Notes: generated by a model not told the origin, from the sequence alone. DNA of 64,000 bases from Streptomyces caelestis (GCF_001279005.1 NZ_LGCN01000108.1:62001-126000); one strand, 5' to 3'; numbered from the stretch's first letter, positions 53,959-63,168 are shown. A program made the numbers and translations.

Positions 53959-55578
53959 ATGGCCCACTGGCGGGCGCTGATGGTCCTGGGGACCGCGCAG
54001 TTCCTGATGGTCCTCGACACCTCGGTCATGAACGTCTCCATCAGCCGGCTGGTCGAAGACTTCGACACCGAGGTCACCGCCATCCAGGCCGTCATCACCC
54101 TGTACGCGCTGGTCATGGCGGCCTTCATGATCATCGGGGGGCGGCTGGGGGACATCCTCGGACGGCGGCGCGTCTTCCTCGGCGGCCTCGTCGTCTACGG
54201 CACGGGCTCCGCCCTGACCGCCGTCGCGCCCACCCTGGGGGTGCTGGTCCTCGGCTGGTCGGTGATCGAGGGACTCGGCGCCGCGCTGGTGCTGCCCGCC
54301 ATGGCGGCCCTCGTCGCCGACTCCTACCGGGGCCGCGACCGGGCCGTCGCGTACGGCGTCGTCGGCGGACTGGCCGGCGCCGGGATCGCCGTGGGCCCCC
54401 TGCTGGGCGGCTGGGTGACGACGTACCTCACGTGGCGGCTGGTCTTCGCGGGCGAGGTCGTGGTCGTCCTGGCCGTCCTCCTGCTCCGGCGCGCGATCAC
54501 CGAGACGCCGAGGGCCGGGGCGCGGCCCCGGCTGGACGGCATCGGCGCCGTGCTCTCCGCGGCCGGCCTGGCCCTCGGGGTGCTCGGGGTGCTGCAGAGC
54601 GGCACCTGGGGCTGGGTGGAGCCGCGCAACCCGCCCTTCACCGTCCTCGGGTTCGCGCCGACGCTGTTCGTGATCGGCGCCGGGGCGGCCGTCCTCGCGC
54701 TCTTCCACCGGTGGGAGCGGCACCGCGAGGAGCGCGGCGACGAGCCGCTGGTGCACCTGTCCCTGCTGCGCCGGCCCGCCCTGGGCGCCGGCCTGATGTC
54801 GCTGGTGAGCCAGAACCTGATCCTGCTAGGACTGTTCTTCGCCATCCCGCTGTACCTCCAGGTCGTGCAGGGCTTCGACGCCTTCGAGACGGGGCTCAGG
54901 CTGCTGCCGGTGTCCGCGACGATGCTGGTGACCTCGCTGGGCGCGGCCCGGCTGGGGCGCACGGTCGGACCGCGCCGCGTCGTCCGGCTGGCCCTGCTCA
55001 CCGTCGCGGCGGCCGTCCTGTGGCTGCTGGCCACCATCGAGCCGGTCATCGACGACGCGAACTTCGCCGGGTCGATGGCCCTGCTCGGCGTGGGCATGGG
55101 CCTGTTCGCCTCCCAGCTCGGCAACGTCGTCCAGTCCGGCGCGGGCGAGGAGGAACGCAGTGAGGCCGGCGGGCTCCAGTACACCGCGCAGAACCTGGGC
55201 TCGGCCCTCGGCACCGCGCTCATCGGATCGCTGCTCATCGGCTCCCTGGCGCACGCCTTCACCGCGTACGTGGAGGACGAACCCCGGCTGTCGCAGGAGA
55301 CCCGGCAGCAGGTCGGCGTCGCCCTGGAGGCCGGGGTCACCTTCGTGCCCACCGACCAGGTGCGCGCGGCGGCCACCCGCGCCGGGCTGCCGCCGTCCGA
55401 GGTGGACGCGGTGACGGAGTCCTACGCGTCGGCGCAGCTCGACGGCCTGAAGGCGGCGGTCCTCGCCACCGGCGGCGTCACCCTCGTGAGCTTCCTGGTC
55501 ACCCCCCGCCTACCGGGCCCGTCGCCCGAACGCGCCAGGACCGGCGGGCGGCCCGGGGCCGGCCGGAGGAGGCCGTGA
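53959..55578 (+). CDS. MFS transporter, DHA2/EmrB-QacA type
   Basis: 539 residues, 14 predicted helices. Motif C-like VLDTSVMNVSI in helix 1, motif A GGRLGDILGRRRVF in loop 2-3, and EGLGAALVLPA. Proton-driven drug or metabolite exporter. Starts GAAGGGAG-spaced after the LuxR regulator gene and overlaps the next membrane-protein gene by 4 bases. Confidence 0.92.
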   Translation: MAHWRALMVLGTAQFLMVLDTSVMNVSISRLVEDFDTEVTAIQAVITLYALVMAAFMIIGGRLGDILGRRRVFLGGLVVYGTGSALTAVAPTLGVLVLGWSVIEGLGAALVLPAMAALVADSYRGRDRAVAYGVVGGLAGAGIAVGPLLGGWVTTYLTWRLVFAGEVVVVLAVLLLRRAITETPRAGARPRLDGIGAVLSAAGLALGVLGVLQSGTWGWVEPRNPPFTVLGFAPTLFVIGAGAAVLALFHRWERHREERGDEPLVHLSLLRRPALGAGLMSLVSQNLILLGLFFAIPLYLQVVQGFDAFETGLRLLPVSATMLVTSLGAARLGRTVGPRRVVRLALLTVAAAVLWLLATIEPVIDDANFAGSMALLGVGMGLFASQLGNVVQSGAGEEERSEAGGLQYTAQNLGSALGTALIGSLLIGSLAHAFTAYVEDEPRLSQETRQQVGVALEAGVTFVPTDQVRAAATRAGLPPSEVDAVTESYASAQLDGLKAAVLATGGVTLVSFLVTPRLPGPSPERARTGGRPGAGRRRP

Positions 55579-56102
55579 CGCCCGGCGCCGGGCACCGGGC
55601 GCCCGGCCGTGCCGCACGTACCGCCGGGCGCCGGGCGCACGCCGACTACACGGGCGGCGTCTACGGATCCATGCTCGCGGCCTCGGTGATCGTCGGGGCC
55701 GGCACGCTCGGCTCGTTCCCGCGACTGGAGATGGTGCTGCTGCTGTTGCTCACCGGCGGGGTGTTCTGGATCGCGCACGTGCACGCGCAGCTGTTCGGGG
55801 CACGGCTGGCGCAGCACAGGCCGGACCGGCACGTCGTGCTGCGGGCGTGCCGCGAGGAGTGGACGATCGTCAAGGCCGCCGTGCCGCCGGCGGCCGCCGT
55901 GGCCGTCAGCCCCGTGCTCGGCCTCGGCGTACCGGGCGCCCAGTGGTTCGCGCTGGCCGTCGCCGTGGCGGGGCAGGTGGGCTGGTCGGTGGCGGCGGCC
56001 CGCCGGGCCGGCGCCGACCGGCGCCTGATGGCCCTGTCGGCGGCGGTGAACCTCGTGCTCGGCCTGGTGATCCTCTCCGGCAAGCTCTGGCTGAAGCACT
56101 GA
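55575..56102 (+). CDS. Integral membrane protein of unknown function
   Basis: 175 residues from GTG, overlapping the MFS stop (GTGA). After a basic cytosolic N-terminus of about 30 residues it has four hydrophobic helices. No family recognised. Co-transcribed with the exporter; a helper role is only a guess. Confidence 0.75.
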   Translation: MTPGAGHRAPGRAARTAGRRAHADYTGGVYGSMLAASVIVGAGTLGSFPRLEMVLLLLLTGGVFWIAHVHAQLFGARLAQHRPDRHVVLRACREEWTIVKAAVPPAAAVAVSPVLGLGVPGAQWFALAVAVAGQVGWSVAAARRAGADRRLMALSAAVNLVLGLVILSGKLWLKH

Positions 56103-56106
56103 GCCG

Positions 56107-56143
56107 GGCGGCCTCTCACCTGTACGGGGTGAGCCGGGCCGCC
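56107..56143 (+). terminator. Imperfect hairpin ending the LuxR-MFS operon
   Basis: GGCGGCC-T-CTCACC pairs with GGTGAG-CCG-GGCCGCC around TGTACGG, starting 4 bases after the membrane-protein stop. GC-rich stem of 13 paired bases with one bulge. Confidence 0.6.
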
Positions 56144-56211
56144 GCCCGGCGGCGGACGATCGCAGGGTACGGGCACGGCCCGCCTGTCCCAGGCCACCCG
56201 GGGAGCGGCTC

Positions 56212-56409
56212 ATGCGCTACGAGATCCGTGTCGACGGACATCTCTCGGAACCGCTGATCAGGGTTTTTCCGGAACTCGACCATGTGACGATGTCCGGCCA
56301 GACCCTGCTGTTCGGGCACGTCGTCGACGAGGCGCACCTGTACGGGCTGCTGGCCCGCTGCCAGTCGCTGGGCCTGCGCGTCCTGGAGATGCGCCAGGTG
56401 CCGGAGTGA
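56212..56409 (+). CDS. Small conserved protein of unknown function
   Basis: 65 residues, MRYEIRVDGHLSEPLIRVFPELD at the start. GGGGAG lies 6 bases before the ATG. Predicted alpha/beta fold, reminiscent of short ACT-like domains: strand (TMSGQTLLFGHV), helix (DEAHLYGLLARCQSLGL), strand (RVLEMRQV). The helix-strand ending suggests a small sensing or interaction domain. No experimental role known to me. Confidence 0.75.
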   Translation: MRYEIRVDGHLSEPLIRVFPELDHVTMSGQTLLFGHVVDEAHLYGLLARCQSLGLRVLEMRQVPE

Positions 56410-56425
56410 CGCCCCGGCCGGCGGG

Positions 56426-57829
56426 TCACGGGCTCTCGGCGCGCACCCTGCCGGACCGCACGGCCTCGCCCAGCGCCTCGAAGTCCCGCTCGTTGCGGTC
56501 CGCGTAGTCCTGCGCGAATCCGGCGAGCGCCCGGTCGAAGCGGTCGCCGCGCCCCAGGTAGGCGGCGAGGGCGACCGGATCACCGGAACGGGCGTGGGCG
56601 CGCGCCAGGCTCGCCCCGCACAGCCGCGCGAACAGCCGCAGCAGCCCCGGGTCCATGCTCTCCGGCCGGGCGATGCCCTTCCAGTCGCGCAGCTGCCGCA
56701 CGTAGAAGTCCCGGGGGCGTCCGTCGAGGCCCACGGCGTGCGTCCAGCCGAGCAGGATGTCGCTGGTCGTCTGGATCAGCCGCTGACCCGCCACGACCCG
56801 GCGGCCCTGGTTGTCGTACCGCTCGCCCTCCGTGTGCGCGGCGAGCACCGACTCCTGCGCCTCCTTGGCCTGCAGCAGCAGGGGGTCGTCGTCGTCCCGG
56901 CCGAGCAGCAGCACGATCCAGCAGCGGGTGCCGACGCTGCCGACGCCCACCACCTTCCGGGCCACGTCGACCAGGCGGTAGCGCCCCAGCAGGTGCCGGT
57001 GCTCCGACGACAGCGAGCGGGCGTACCCGTCCAGGACCTCGCGCAGGGCCTTCTCCTCGGCCGAGGGATCGTCCACCAGGTCGCCCAGCGGCGTGATCAG
57101 CGGCGGGTCCGGGACGATGCGCCGTCCTCCGTGCTCCACCCGCGTGAGTTTCGCGAAGGCCTGGAGGTGCGTACGGGTCCTGGCGCGTGCCGCCGCCCGG
57201 GCGGCGCGTCGCCGGGCCTCGCGGCTCGCCGACGACGTCATCAGCTCCCGCAGCCGGTCGGCGTCGTCCTGCGCGTACCAGACGTCGAGGGTGCGCATCC
57301 CGGCGAACTCCCGCATGCGCTGCCGGTAGGCCTTCACACAGGCCCGCACGATCTCGTCCTGCGCCTCGACCGGGAAGCCGTTCGCCCGGCCGGCGACGGC
57401 GAGGCTCGCCGCCAGCCGCTTGACGTCCCATTCGAAGGGACCGGTGTGCGTCTCGTCGAAGTCGTTGATGTCGAAGACGAGACGGCGTTCCGGGGAGGCC
57501 AGCAGGCGGAAGTTGAGCAGGTGGGCGTCACCGCACAGCTGCACGGTCAGGCCGGTGTCCGGGGCCGGCCCGAGGTCCGCCGCCATGATCGCCGCCGCTC
57601 CCCGGTAGAACCGGAAGGGGGACTCGAGCATGCGGCCGTAGCGGACCGGCACCAGCTCGGGCAGCCGGGTCGCCGACTGCCGCTCGATCACGTCGACGGG
57701 GTCGGGCCGGTCCCGGGCCGCCTCGAAGCGGCCGTGGGACGAGCGCGGCGCACGGCCACGCGCCTCCCTGCCGTACGCGGCCCGCTCGGCCGGGGAGAGG
57801 GAGGCGCTGAACGGACTCGGTACGGCCAT
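56426..57829 (-). CDS. DUF2252 family protein
   Basis: 467 residues with the DUF2252 landmarks: SPFRFYRGAAAIMAADL, CGDAHLLNFR, VFDINDFDETHTGPFEWDVKRLAAS, DVARKVVGVGSVGTRCW. The GDAHLLN and DxNDFDE motifs resemble the catalytic and metal loops of APH-fold kinases, suggesting a phosphotransferase with unknown substrate. ATG with GGGAG 6 bases upstream. Confidence 0.9.
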   Translation of the reverse strand: MAVPSPFSASLSPAERAAYGREARGRAPRSSHGRFEAARDRPDPVDVIERQSATRLPELVPVRYGRMLESPFRFYRGAAAIMAADLGPAPDTGLTVQLCGDAHLLNFRLLASPERRLVFDINDFDETHTGPFEWDVKRLAASLAVAGRANGFPVEAQDEIVRACVKAYRQRMREFAGMRTLDVWYAQDDADRLRELMTSSASREARRRAARAAARARTRTHLQAFAKLTRVEHGGRRIVPDPPLITPLGDLVDDPSAEEKALREVLDGYARSLSSEHRHLLGRYRLVDVARKVVGVGSVGTRCWIVLLLGRDDDDPLLLQAKEAQESVLAAHTEGERYDNQGRRVVAGQRLIQTTSDILLGWTHAVGLDGRPRDFYVRQLRDWKGIARPESMDPGLLRLFARLCGASLARAHARSGDPVALAAYLGRGDRFDRALAGFAQDYADRNERDFEALGEAVRSGRVRAESP

Positions 57830-57851
57830 CGCTGTCTCCCGCCTGCCCCGC

Positions 57852-57905
57852 GCACGACGACTGCTCGCCGCACGACGCGTGTTCACCGGACGACGACTGT
57901 TCGCC
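57852..57905. repeat. Three imperfect 18-bp tandem repeats
   Basis: Units begin at 57852, 57870 and 57888, each near GCACGACGACTGCTCGCC, differing by 2 to 5 bases. They lie between the divergent DUF2252 and HdeD-like genes. Confidence 0.7.
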
Positions 57906-58031
57906 GCCATCCCACCGCGCCCGCGCCCCGGCCGGATCACCCGCCGCGGGTGACCCGGCGACGGCGGCCGGGCGGGAGTCTGGTGCCGCGCCCGCGCCGC
58001 GGTCCGGGCGCGCTGCGCGGGAGGAGGAGCC

Positions 58032-58697
58032 ATGAGCGCGACACCCGGTCCGGCACCCGGCCCCGGAGGCACGCACCCGCACGGCGGCGCGGCCCCCGGC
58101 CCGCCGGACGGCCCCGCCGCGCTCCTGGGGGCCCTCGGGCGCTCGTGGCAGTGGATGCTCGCCTCCGCCGTCGCCACCCTCGTGCCGGGCGTCATCGTGC
58201 TGGTGTGGCCGGAGACCACGCTGCACGTCCTCGCGGTGCTCGTCGGCCTGTACCTGCTGGCGGCCGGGGCGTTCCGGTTCGTCGGCGTCCTCGGCCGGGA
58301 GGAGCAGGGCGCACGGCTGCCCGAACTCCTGCTGGCGGTGCTGTACGTCCTGGCCGGAGTGCTCTGCCTGCGCAACCCGCTGCAGACCATCGCCGCCCTC
58401 TCCCTGATCGTCGGGGTGGTCTGGCTGGTGTCGGGGATGCTCACCCTCTTCACGGCCCTCGCCTCGCGGGACCTGCCGCACCGCGGCGTCGTCCTCGGCG
58501 CGGCGCTGCTCGCCGTCGTCGCGGGGATCGTCGTCCTGGCCCTGCCCGCGGAATCGGCCCGCGCTCTGACCCGGCTCCTCGGCCTGTGGCTCGTCCTCCT
58601 CGGACTGGTCGAGGCCGCCGTCGCCCTGGCCTGGCGGGCCGCGCTGCGCAGGTCGGGCGTCACGGGGACGCCCCGCCGTCCCGCGGGGACCGGCTGA
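58032..58697 (+). CDS. HdeD-like (DUF308) membrane protein
   Basis: 221 residues. A Gly/Pro-rich N-terminal tail (about 30) and six helices with the HdeD repeat pattern (ASAVATLVPGVIVLVWPETTLHVLAVLVGLYLLAAG). HdeD proteins are linked to acid tolerance in enteric bacteria; no role is known in actinomycetes. Strong GGGAGGAGG ribosome-binding site. Confidence 0.85.
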   Translation: MSATPGPAPGPGGTHPHGGAAPGPPDGPAALLGALGRSWQWMLASAVATLVPGVIVLVWPETTLHVLAVLVGLYLLAAGAFRFVGVLGREEQGARLPELLLAVLYVLAGVLCLRNPLQTIAALSLIVGVVWLVSGMLTLFTALASRDLPHRGVVLGAALLAVVAGIVVLALPAESARALTRLLGLWLVLLGLVEAAVALAWRAALRRSGVTGTPRRPAGTG

Positions 58698-58821
58698 GCC
58701 GTCCGGCCGGGAGGCGGCACTTCACCCGCCCCGGGTGAGGCGGCGGCCCCTCGCCGCGCACACGCTGAAGTCGGCAGACAACGGCATGTCGGGCACGGGC
58801 GGCCCGGAACGGAGAGATGAG

Positions 58822-59292
58822 ATGAGTGGTGCGACGTACCTCGCGTACGACTATCCGCTGCTGAGCGCCTTCTGGACCATGCTGGTCTTCTTCCTGTGGA
58901 TCATGTGGTTCGTGCTGCTCTTCCGGGTCGTCATGGACATCTTCCGCGACGACGACCTGAGCGGCTGGGCCAAGACGGGCTGGCTGGTGTTCACGATCGT
59001 GCTGCCCTTCCTGGGCGTCTTCGTCTACGTGATCGCCCGCGGCAAGAACATGGGGCGCCGCGAGATCGCCCAGGCGCGCGCACAGCAGGAGGCCTTCGAC
59101 AGCTACGTCCGCGAGACCGCCAAGGGCGCCGACGGCCGCGCCGGCAGCGTCGACGACCTCGCCCGGCTGTCCGAGATCAAGGCCCGCGGCGACATCTCGG
59201 ACGAGGAGTTCCGCAGGGCGAAGGAACTGGTCCTGAGCGGCCACGGCCCCGCGGAGCACTCGGACAGGTTCGCCTCGTCCGCCGGGCGCTGA
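58822..59292 (+). CDS. PLDc_N/SHOCT-domain membrane protein
   Basis: 156 residues. Two N-terminal helices joined by a short polar loop with FRDDDLSGWAKTGWLVFTIVLPFLGVFVYVIARG, the PLDc_N pattern. The C-terminal SHOCT segment is LSEIKARGDISDEEFRRAKELVL. GGAGAG precedes the ATG at 58822. Abundant in Streptomyces; probably oligomerises at the membrane. Confidence 0.85.
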   Translation: MSGATYLAYDYPLLSAFWTMLVFFLWIMWFVLLFRVVMDIFRDDDLSGWAKTGWLVFTIVLPFLGVFVYVIARGKNMGRREIAQARAQQEAFDSYVRETAKGADGRAGSVDDLARLSEIKARGDISDEEFRRAKELVLSGHGPAEHSDRFASSAGR

Positions 59293-59320
59293 CCGCACGA
59301 CACCGAATCGAGGCATCGGA

Positions 59321-59770
59321 ATGACAGCGACACACCCGACGCACGGCGCAGGCACCGGGACCGGCGCGCACGCGCCGTCGGCGAAGCGGCAGTGGGCCGA
59401 AGGCCTGACGGTCTTCGCCGCCGTCTCGCTCATGATCGTGTCGGTGCTCGACATCCTCCGGGGCATCATGGGCATCGCCCAGGACGACGTCTTCGTCACG
59501 ACGCAGGACTACGTCTTCCGGTTCAACCTCACCGCGTGGGGCTGGACCCACCTGGTGCTCGGCGCCATCGGGGTGCTCGTCAGCCTCGGCCTGGCCCGGG
59601 GGACCCTGTGGGCCCGCGTCGCCGGCGTGACGATCGCCGGGCTCCTCGTCATCGCCAACTTCCTGTCCCTGCCGTACTACCCGGTCTGGTCCGTCGTGAT
59701 GATCGCCTTCTCCGGGTTCGTCATCTGGGCGCTGTGCGCGCCGCGTTCGCGCGCCGACGCCGAACACTGA
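59321..59770 (+). CDS. Four-helix membrane protein (DUF7144-like)
   Basis: 149 residues. Four hydrophobic helices; block GLTVFAAVSLMIVSVLDILRGIMGIAQDDVFV and LTAWGWTHLVLGAIGVLVSLGLARG are typical of a family common in Streptomyces stress-related clusters. Follows the SHOCT gene closely, so likely co-expressed. Confidence 0.78.
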   Translation: MTATHPTHGAGTGTGAHAPSAKRQWAEGLTVFAAVSLMIVSVLDILRGIMGIAQDDVFVTTQDYVFRFNLTAWGWTHLVLGAIGVLVSLGLARGTLWARVAGVTIAGLLVIANFLSLPYYPVWSVVMIAFSGFVIWALCAPRSRADAEH

Positions 59771-59781
59771 GCCGGGGCTGC

Positions 59782-61083
59782 GTGCGGACCGCCGGCCGGG
59801 AGGGCGCCGGGTGGGCCCGACTGGCCCTCCTCGCCCTCGCGGCCGGCGCAGTGGTCCCGCTCGTGGCCGCCGGTCCGCGCGGCGTGCTCCGGGCGCTGCT
59901 CGGCCTCGCCGGACTGGCCCCGGCGGCCGTGGGGCTGTGGTGGACGCTCGCCCACTCGGGAGCGGTGCGGACCGTCGGCGCGGTGCTGTGCGTGGCGGCT
60001 CCGCTGACGGTGCCGGCGCTGTACGCCGCGGGCGGGCTGCTGGGGCCGGCCGCGGCGTCCCTGGCGCTGTGGGCGCCGGCCGTGCGCGCGGCGCGCGACG
60101 CGGTGACGCCCGGGCGCGCCGAGCCGGTGCCCGCCCCGCCGCCGGGCCGCCCCTGGGCGCTGATGAACCCGCGCTCCGGCGGCGGCAAGGTGGACCGCTT
60201 CCACCTGGCGGACCGGGCGCGCACGGCGGGCGTCCGGGTGGTGCTGCTCGGCGCCGGGCACCAGGACGTGGCCGCGCTCGCCGAGGACGCCGTGCGCGAG
60301 GGGGACGATCTGCCGGCGGTGGCCGGCGGGGACGGCACCCAGGCGCTGGTGGCGGAGGTGGCCGCCCGGCACGCCGTGCCGTTCCCGGTGATCCCGGCCG
60401 GCACCCGCAACCACTTCGCGCTCGACCTCGGGCTCGACCGCGGCGATCCGGCGAAGGCCCTGGACGCCCTGGGGGACGGCGTCGAACTCCGCGTCGACCT
60501 CGGGTTCGCGGGCGACCGGGTCTTCGTCGACAACGCCTCCTTCGGCACGTACGCGGCGGTCGTGGGCGATCCCGCGTACCGGGGGGAGAAGCGGCGGACC
60601 ACGCTCCGGATGATGCCCGGTCTGCTGTCCGGCCCGTCGGCGCCCCGGCTGCGGATGCGGGCGGACGGGACCCGGGCGGACGGGCTGCAGGCCCTGCTCG
60701 TCAGGGACAACCCCTACCCGCGGGCGGTCGACGCCGCCCGGCCGGGGCGCGGACAGCGGCTGGACTCCGGACGGCTGGGGGTCCCGGGCGTGCGGGTGGA
60801 GAGCGCGGTGCGGGCCGCGGGGACGGCGCGCGGTCCCCGCGCGGCGGGCCTGCTGCGGCTCACCGCCGGGGAGGTCGTCGTGGAGGCGGACACCCCGGCC
60901 GTTCCGGCCGGGGTGGACGGGGAGCACGTGCTGCCGCCGGCCCCCGTGGTGTGCCGGATCGTGCCCGGGGCGCTGCGCGTGCGCGTTCCGCGTGGTGCGG
61001 TGCGTACCCGGCGGGGGAGTGGGGCACCCGACTGGCCGCGGGTGACGGGGCTCGCCCTGGGACGGCGGGAGGACGGCCCGTGA
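59782..61083 (+). CDS. Diacylglycerol-kinase-family lipid kinase with N-terminal membrane domain
   Basis: 433 residues from a GTG. Four short helices fill the first 110 residues. The DAGK catalytic domain starts with LMNPRSGGGKVDRF (about 130), nucleotide motif AGGDGTQALV (about 180) and PAGTRNHFA. The C-terminal beta domain resembles YegS/DgkB. It may phosphorylate diacylglycerol or a prenyl/sphingoid-like lipid. The start is uncertain; no good ribosome-binding site was found, and it may be coupled to the upstream gene. Confidence 0.85.
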   Translation: MRTAGREGAGWARLALLALAAGAVVPLVAAGPRGVLRALLGLAGLAPAAVGLWWTLAHSGAVRTVGAVLCVAAPLTVPALYAAGGLLGPAAASLALWAPAVRAARDAVTPGRAEPVPAPPPGRPWALMNPRSGGGKVDRFHLADRARTAGVRVVLLGAGHQDVAALAEDAVREGDDLPAVAGGDGTQALVAEVAARHAVPFPVIPAGTRNHFALDLGLDRGDPAKALDALGDGVELRVDLGFAGDRVFVDNASFGTYAAVVGDPAYRGEKRRTTLRMMPGLLSGPSAPRLRMRADGTRADGLQALLVRDNPYPRAVDAARPGRGQRLDSGRLGVPGVRVESAVRAAGTARGPRAAGLLRLTAGEVVVEADTPAVPAGVDGEHVLPPAPVVCRIVPGALRVRVPRGAVRTRRGSGAPDWPRVTGLALGRREDGP

Positions 61084-61120
61084 CACGACGGTCGCGGCCG
61101 CGGCCGGGAAGGCGGTGGAC

Positions 61121-61951
61121 ATGTGCCGTTGGCTCGCCTATTCGGGCACCCCCATCCTGCTGGAGAGCATCCTCTACAAACCGGTCCACTCACTGATCGA
61201 CCAGAGCCTGCACGCCAAGATGGGCGTCGAGACGACCAACGGCGACGGGTTCGGCGTGGGCTGGTACGCCTCGCACAAGGACAGCCCCGCCGTCGTCCGG
61301 GACATCGGCCCGGCGTGGAGCGACCGCAACCTGCGGGAGATCGCCGAGCACGTCGTCTCGCCGCTCTTCTTCGCCCACATCCGGGCCTCGACCGGCACGG
61401 CGGTGCAGCAGACCAACTGCCACCCGTTCCGGCACGGCCGCTGGATGTGGATGCACAACGGGGCGATCGCCGATTTCCACCTGCTCAGGCGCGACCTCGC
61501 GCTGGCCGTCGACCCGGAGCTGTTCCCGTACGTCGAGGGATCCACGGACTCGGAGATGATGTTCTACCTGTCGCTGACCCTCGGTCTGGAGGAGGACCCG
61601 CCCGGGGCCGTCGCCCGGATGGCCGGTCTGGTGGAACGCGTCGGCCACGAGCGCGGCGTGGTGTTCCCGCTGCAGATGACCGTCTCGGTGACCGACGGCG
61701 TACGCCTGTGGGCCTTCCGCTACTCCAGCCAGAAGGAGTCGCGCTCGCTCTTCTACAGCACCCGCGTGGAGACGCTGCGCTCCCTCCACCCCGACGTGGC
61801 GTTCCTGCGCGAGCTCACCGGCGACGCCCGCCTCATCGTCTCCGAACCCCTGGGCGACCTGCCCGGCGCCTGGAACGCCGTCCCCGAGGGCACCTACGGC
61901 GTGGTGGGGCCCGAGGGGGACGAGATGCGCTTCTTCGCGCCCGCCGCGTGA
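61121..61951 (+). CDS. Class II glutamine amidotransferase (EgtC/GAT-like)
   Basis: 276 residues. The ATG at 61121 is required because catalysis needs Cys at position 2 (MCRWLAYSG); a GTG two codons earlier would hide it. Ntn-hydrolase motifs NGDGFGVGWY, HIRASTGTAVQQTNCHPF, MHNGAIADF and STDSE follow. Amidotransferase or gamma-glutamyl hydrolase; gene partners give no substrate. GGAAGGCGG upstream. Confidence 0.9.
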   Translation: MCRWLAYSGTPILLESILYKPVHSLIDQSLHAKMGVETTNGDGFGVGWYASHKDSPAVVRDIGPAWSDRNLREIAEHVVSPLFFAHIRASTGTAVQQTNCHPFRHGRWMWMHNGAIADFHLLRRDLALAVDPELFPYVEGSTDSEMMFYLSLTLGLEEDPPGAVARMAGLVERVGHERGVVFPLQMTVSVTDGVRLWAFRYSSQKESRSLFYSTRVETLRSLHPDVAFLRELTGDARLIVSEPLGDLPGAWNAVPEGTYGVVGPEGDEMRFFAPAA

Positions 61952-61982
61952 GGACCGGCGGCCCCACGTCGCGCCGGACCCG

Positions 61983-62011
61983 TTGACCTCCCCCTGACAC
62001 ACCCTTACCTT
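61983..62011 (+). promoter_or_regulatory. Strong promoter for GH43 cluster
   Basis: TTGACC (61983-61988), 17-base spacer, TACCTT (62006-62011). One of the best consensus matches in the window. Transcription should start near 62018. Confidence 0.75.
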
Positions 62012-62030
62012 GTCGGCGTTCGTCATGTCA

Positions 62031-62058
62031 GATGCCGTTCGGACATGCGAACGGCATC
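62031..62058 (+). promoter_or_regulatory. 11-bp inverted repeat in GH43 5' leader
   Basis: GATGCCGTTCG (62031-62041), loop GACATG, complement (62048-62058), perfect arms. It lies inside the predicted transcript, 26 bases before the GTG. Could be a roadblock operator or an mRNA hairpin. Confidence 0.65.
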
Positions 62059-62084
62059 GTCCTCCCCCACGAGAGGCAGACCAC

Positions 62085-63167
62085 GTGAGCCGCGCCGCCG
62101 ACGACCTGCCCGACCTCCCCCCGCCCCCCGCCCGCAGACTCCTGCTGAAGGGCGCCCTGGCCGCGGGCGCCCTGGCCGCAGCGACCCCCGCCGCCGCCCG
62201 CGCCGCCGCACCGACGAAAGCAGCCCCGTACGTGAACCCGCTCGTCCGCCACCGTGCCGACCCGCACCTCACCCGGCACACCGACGGCTTCTACTACTTC
62301 ACCGCCACCGTCCCCGAGTACGACCGGATCGTCCTGCGCCGCTCCCGCACCCTGGGCGGACTCGGCCGGGCCGCCGAGTCCGTGATCTGGCGGGCGCACC
62401 CCACCGGCGACATGGGCGCCCACATCTGGGCGCCGGAGATGCACCGCGTCGCCGGCAAGTGGTACGTCTACTTCGCCGCCGCGCCCGCCGAGGACGTGTG
62501 GGCGATCCGCATCTGGGTGCTGGAGAACGCCCACCCCGACCCCTTCAAGGGCACCTGGGTCGAGAAGGGGCAGGTCAAGACCGCGTGGGAGACCTTCTCC
62601 CTGGACGCCACCACCTTCGCCCACCGCGGCACCCGCTACCTCGCCTGGGCCCAGCACGAACCCGGCACGGACGACAACACCGCCGTCTGGCTCTCCGAGA
62701 TGGCCGACCCCTGGACCCTGACCGGCCCCCAGGTGCGGCTGTCCACACCCGAGTACGACTGGGAGCGCATCGGCTTCGCCGTCAACGAGGGGCCCTACGT
62801 CCTGCACCGCAACGGCCGGCTGTTCATGACCTACTCGGCCAGCGCCACCGACCACCACTACTGCGTGGGCCTGCTGACCGCCGACGAGGACAGCGACCTC
62901 ATGGACCCGGCGAGCTGGGCCAAGTCGCCCGTCCCCGTCTTCACCGGCAGCGACACCACCCGGCAGTACGGGCCCGGCCACAACTGCTTCACCGTCGCCG
63001 AGGACGGCCGCACCGACGTCCTCGTCTACCACGCCCGCCCGTACAAGGAGATCACCGGCGACCCGCTGGACGACCCCAACCGGCACACCCGGATCCAGAA
63101 GCTCGGCTGGAAGGCGGACGGCACCCCCGACTTCGGCGTCCCCGTGGCCGACACCGAGGGGGCGTGA
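62085..63167 (+). CDS. Tat-exported GH43-like glycosidase
   Basis: 360 residues from GTG with AGAGG 8 bases upstream. Tat signal ARRLLLKGALAAGALAAATPAAARA. A five-bladed propeller: VRHRADPHLTRHTDGFYYFTATVPEYDRI (catalytic Asp), HIWAPEMHRVAGKWYVYFAA, ending with RQYGPGHNCFT. GH43 arabinofuranosidase/xylosidase family. First gene of a secreted plant-polysaccharide cluster. Confidence 0.9.
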   Translation: MSRAADDLPDLPPPPARRLLLKGALAAGALAAATPAAARAAAPTKAAPYVNPLVRHRADPHLTRHTDGFYYFTATVPEYDRIVLRRSRTLGGLGRAAESVIWRAHPTGDMGAHIWAPEMHRVAGKWYVYFAAAPAEDVWAIRIWVLENAHPDPFKGTWVEKGQVKTAWETFSLDATTFAHRGTRYLAWAQHEPGTDDNTAVWLSEMADPWTLTGPQVRLSTPEYDWERIGFAVNEGPYVLHRNGRLFMTYSASATDHHYCVGLLTADEDSDLMDPASWAKSPVPVFTGSDTTRQYGPGHNCFTVAEDGRTDVLVYHARPYKEITGDPLDDPNRHTRIQKLGWKADGTPDFGVPVADTEGA

Positions 63168-63168
63168 C

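Noticed and set aside
57852..57905. CRISPR array.
   Set aside because: Three contiguous 18-bp units without spacers and no cas genes; a simple tandem repeat.
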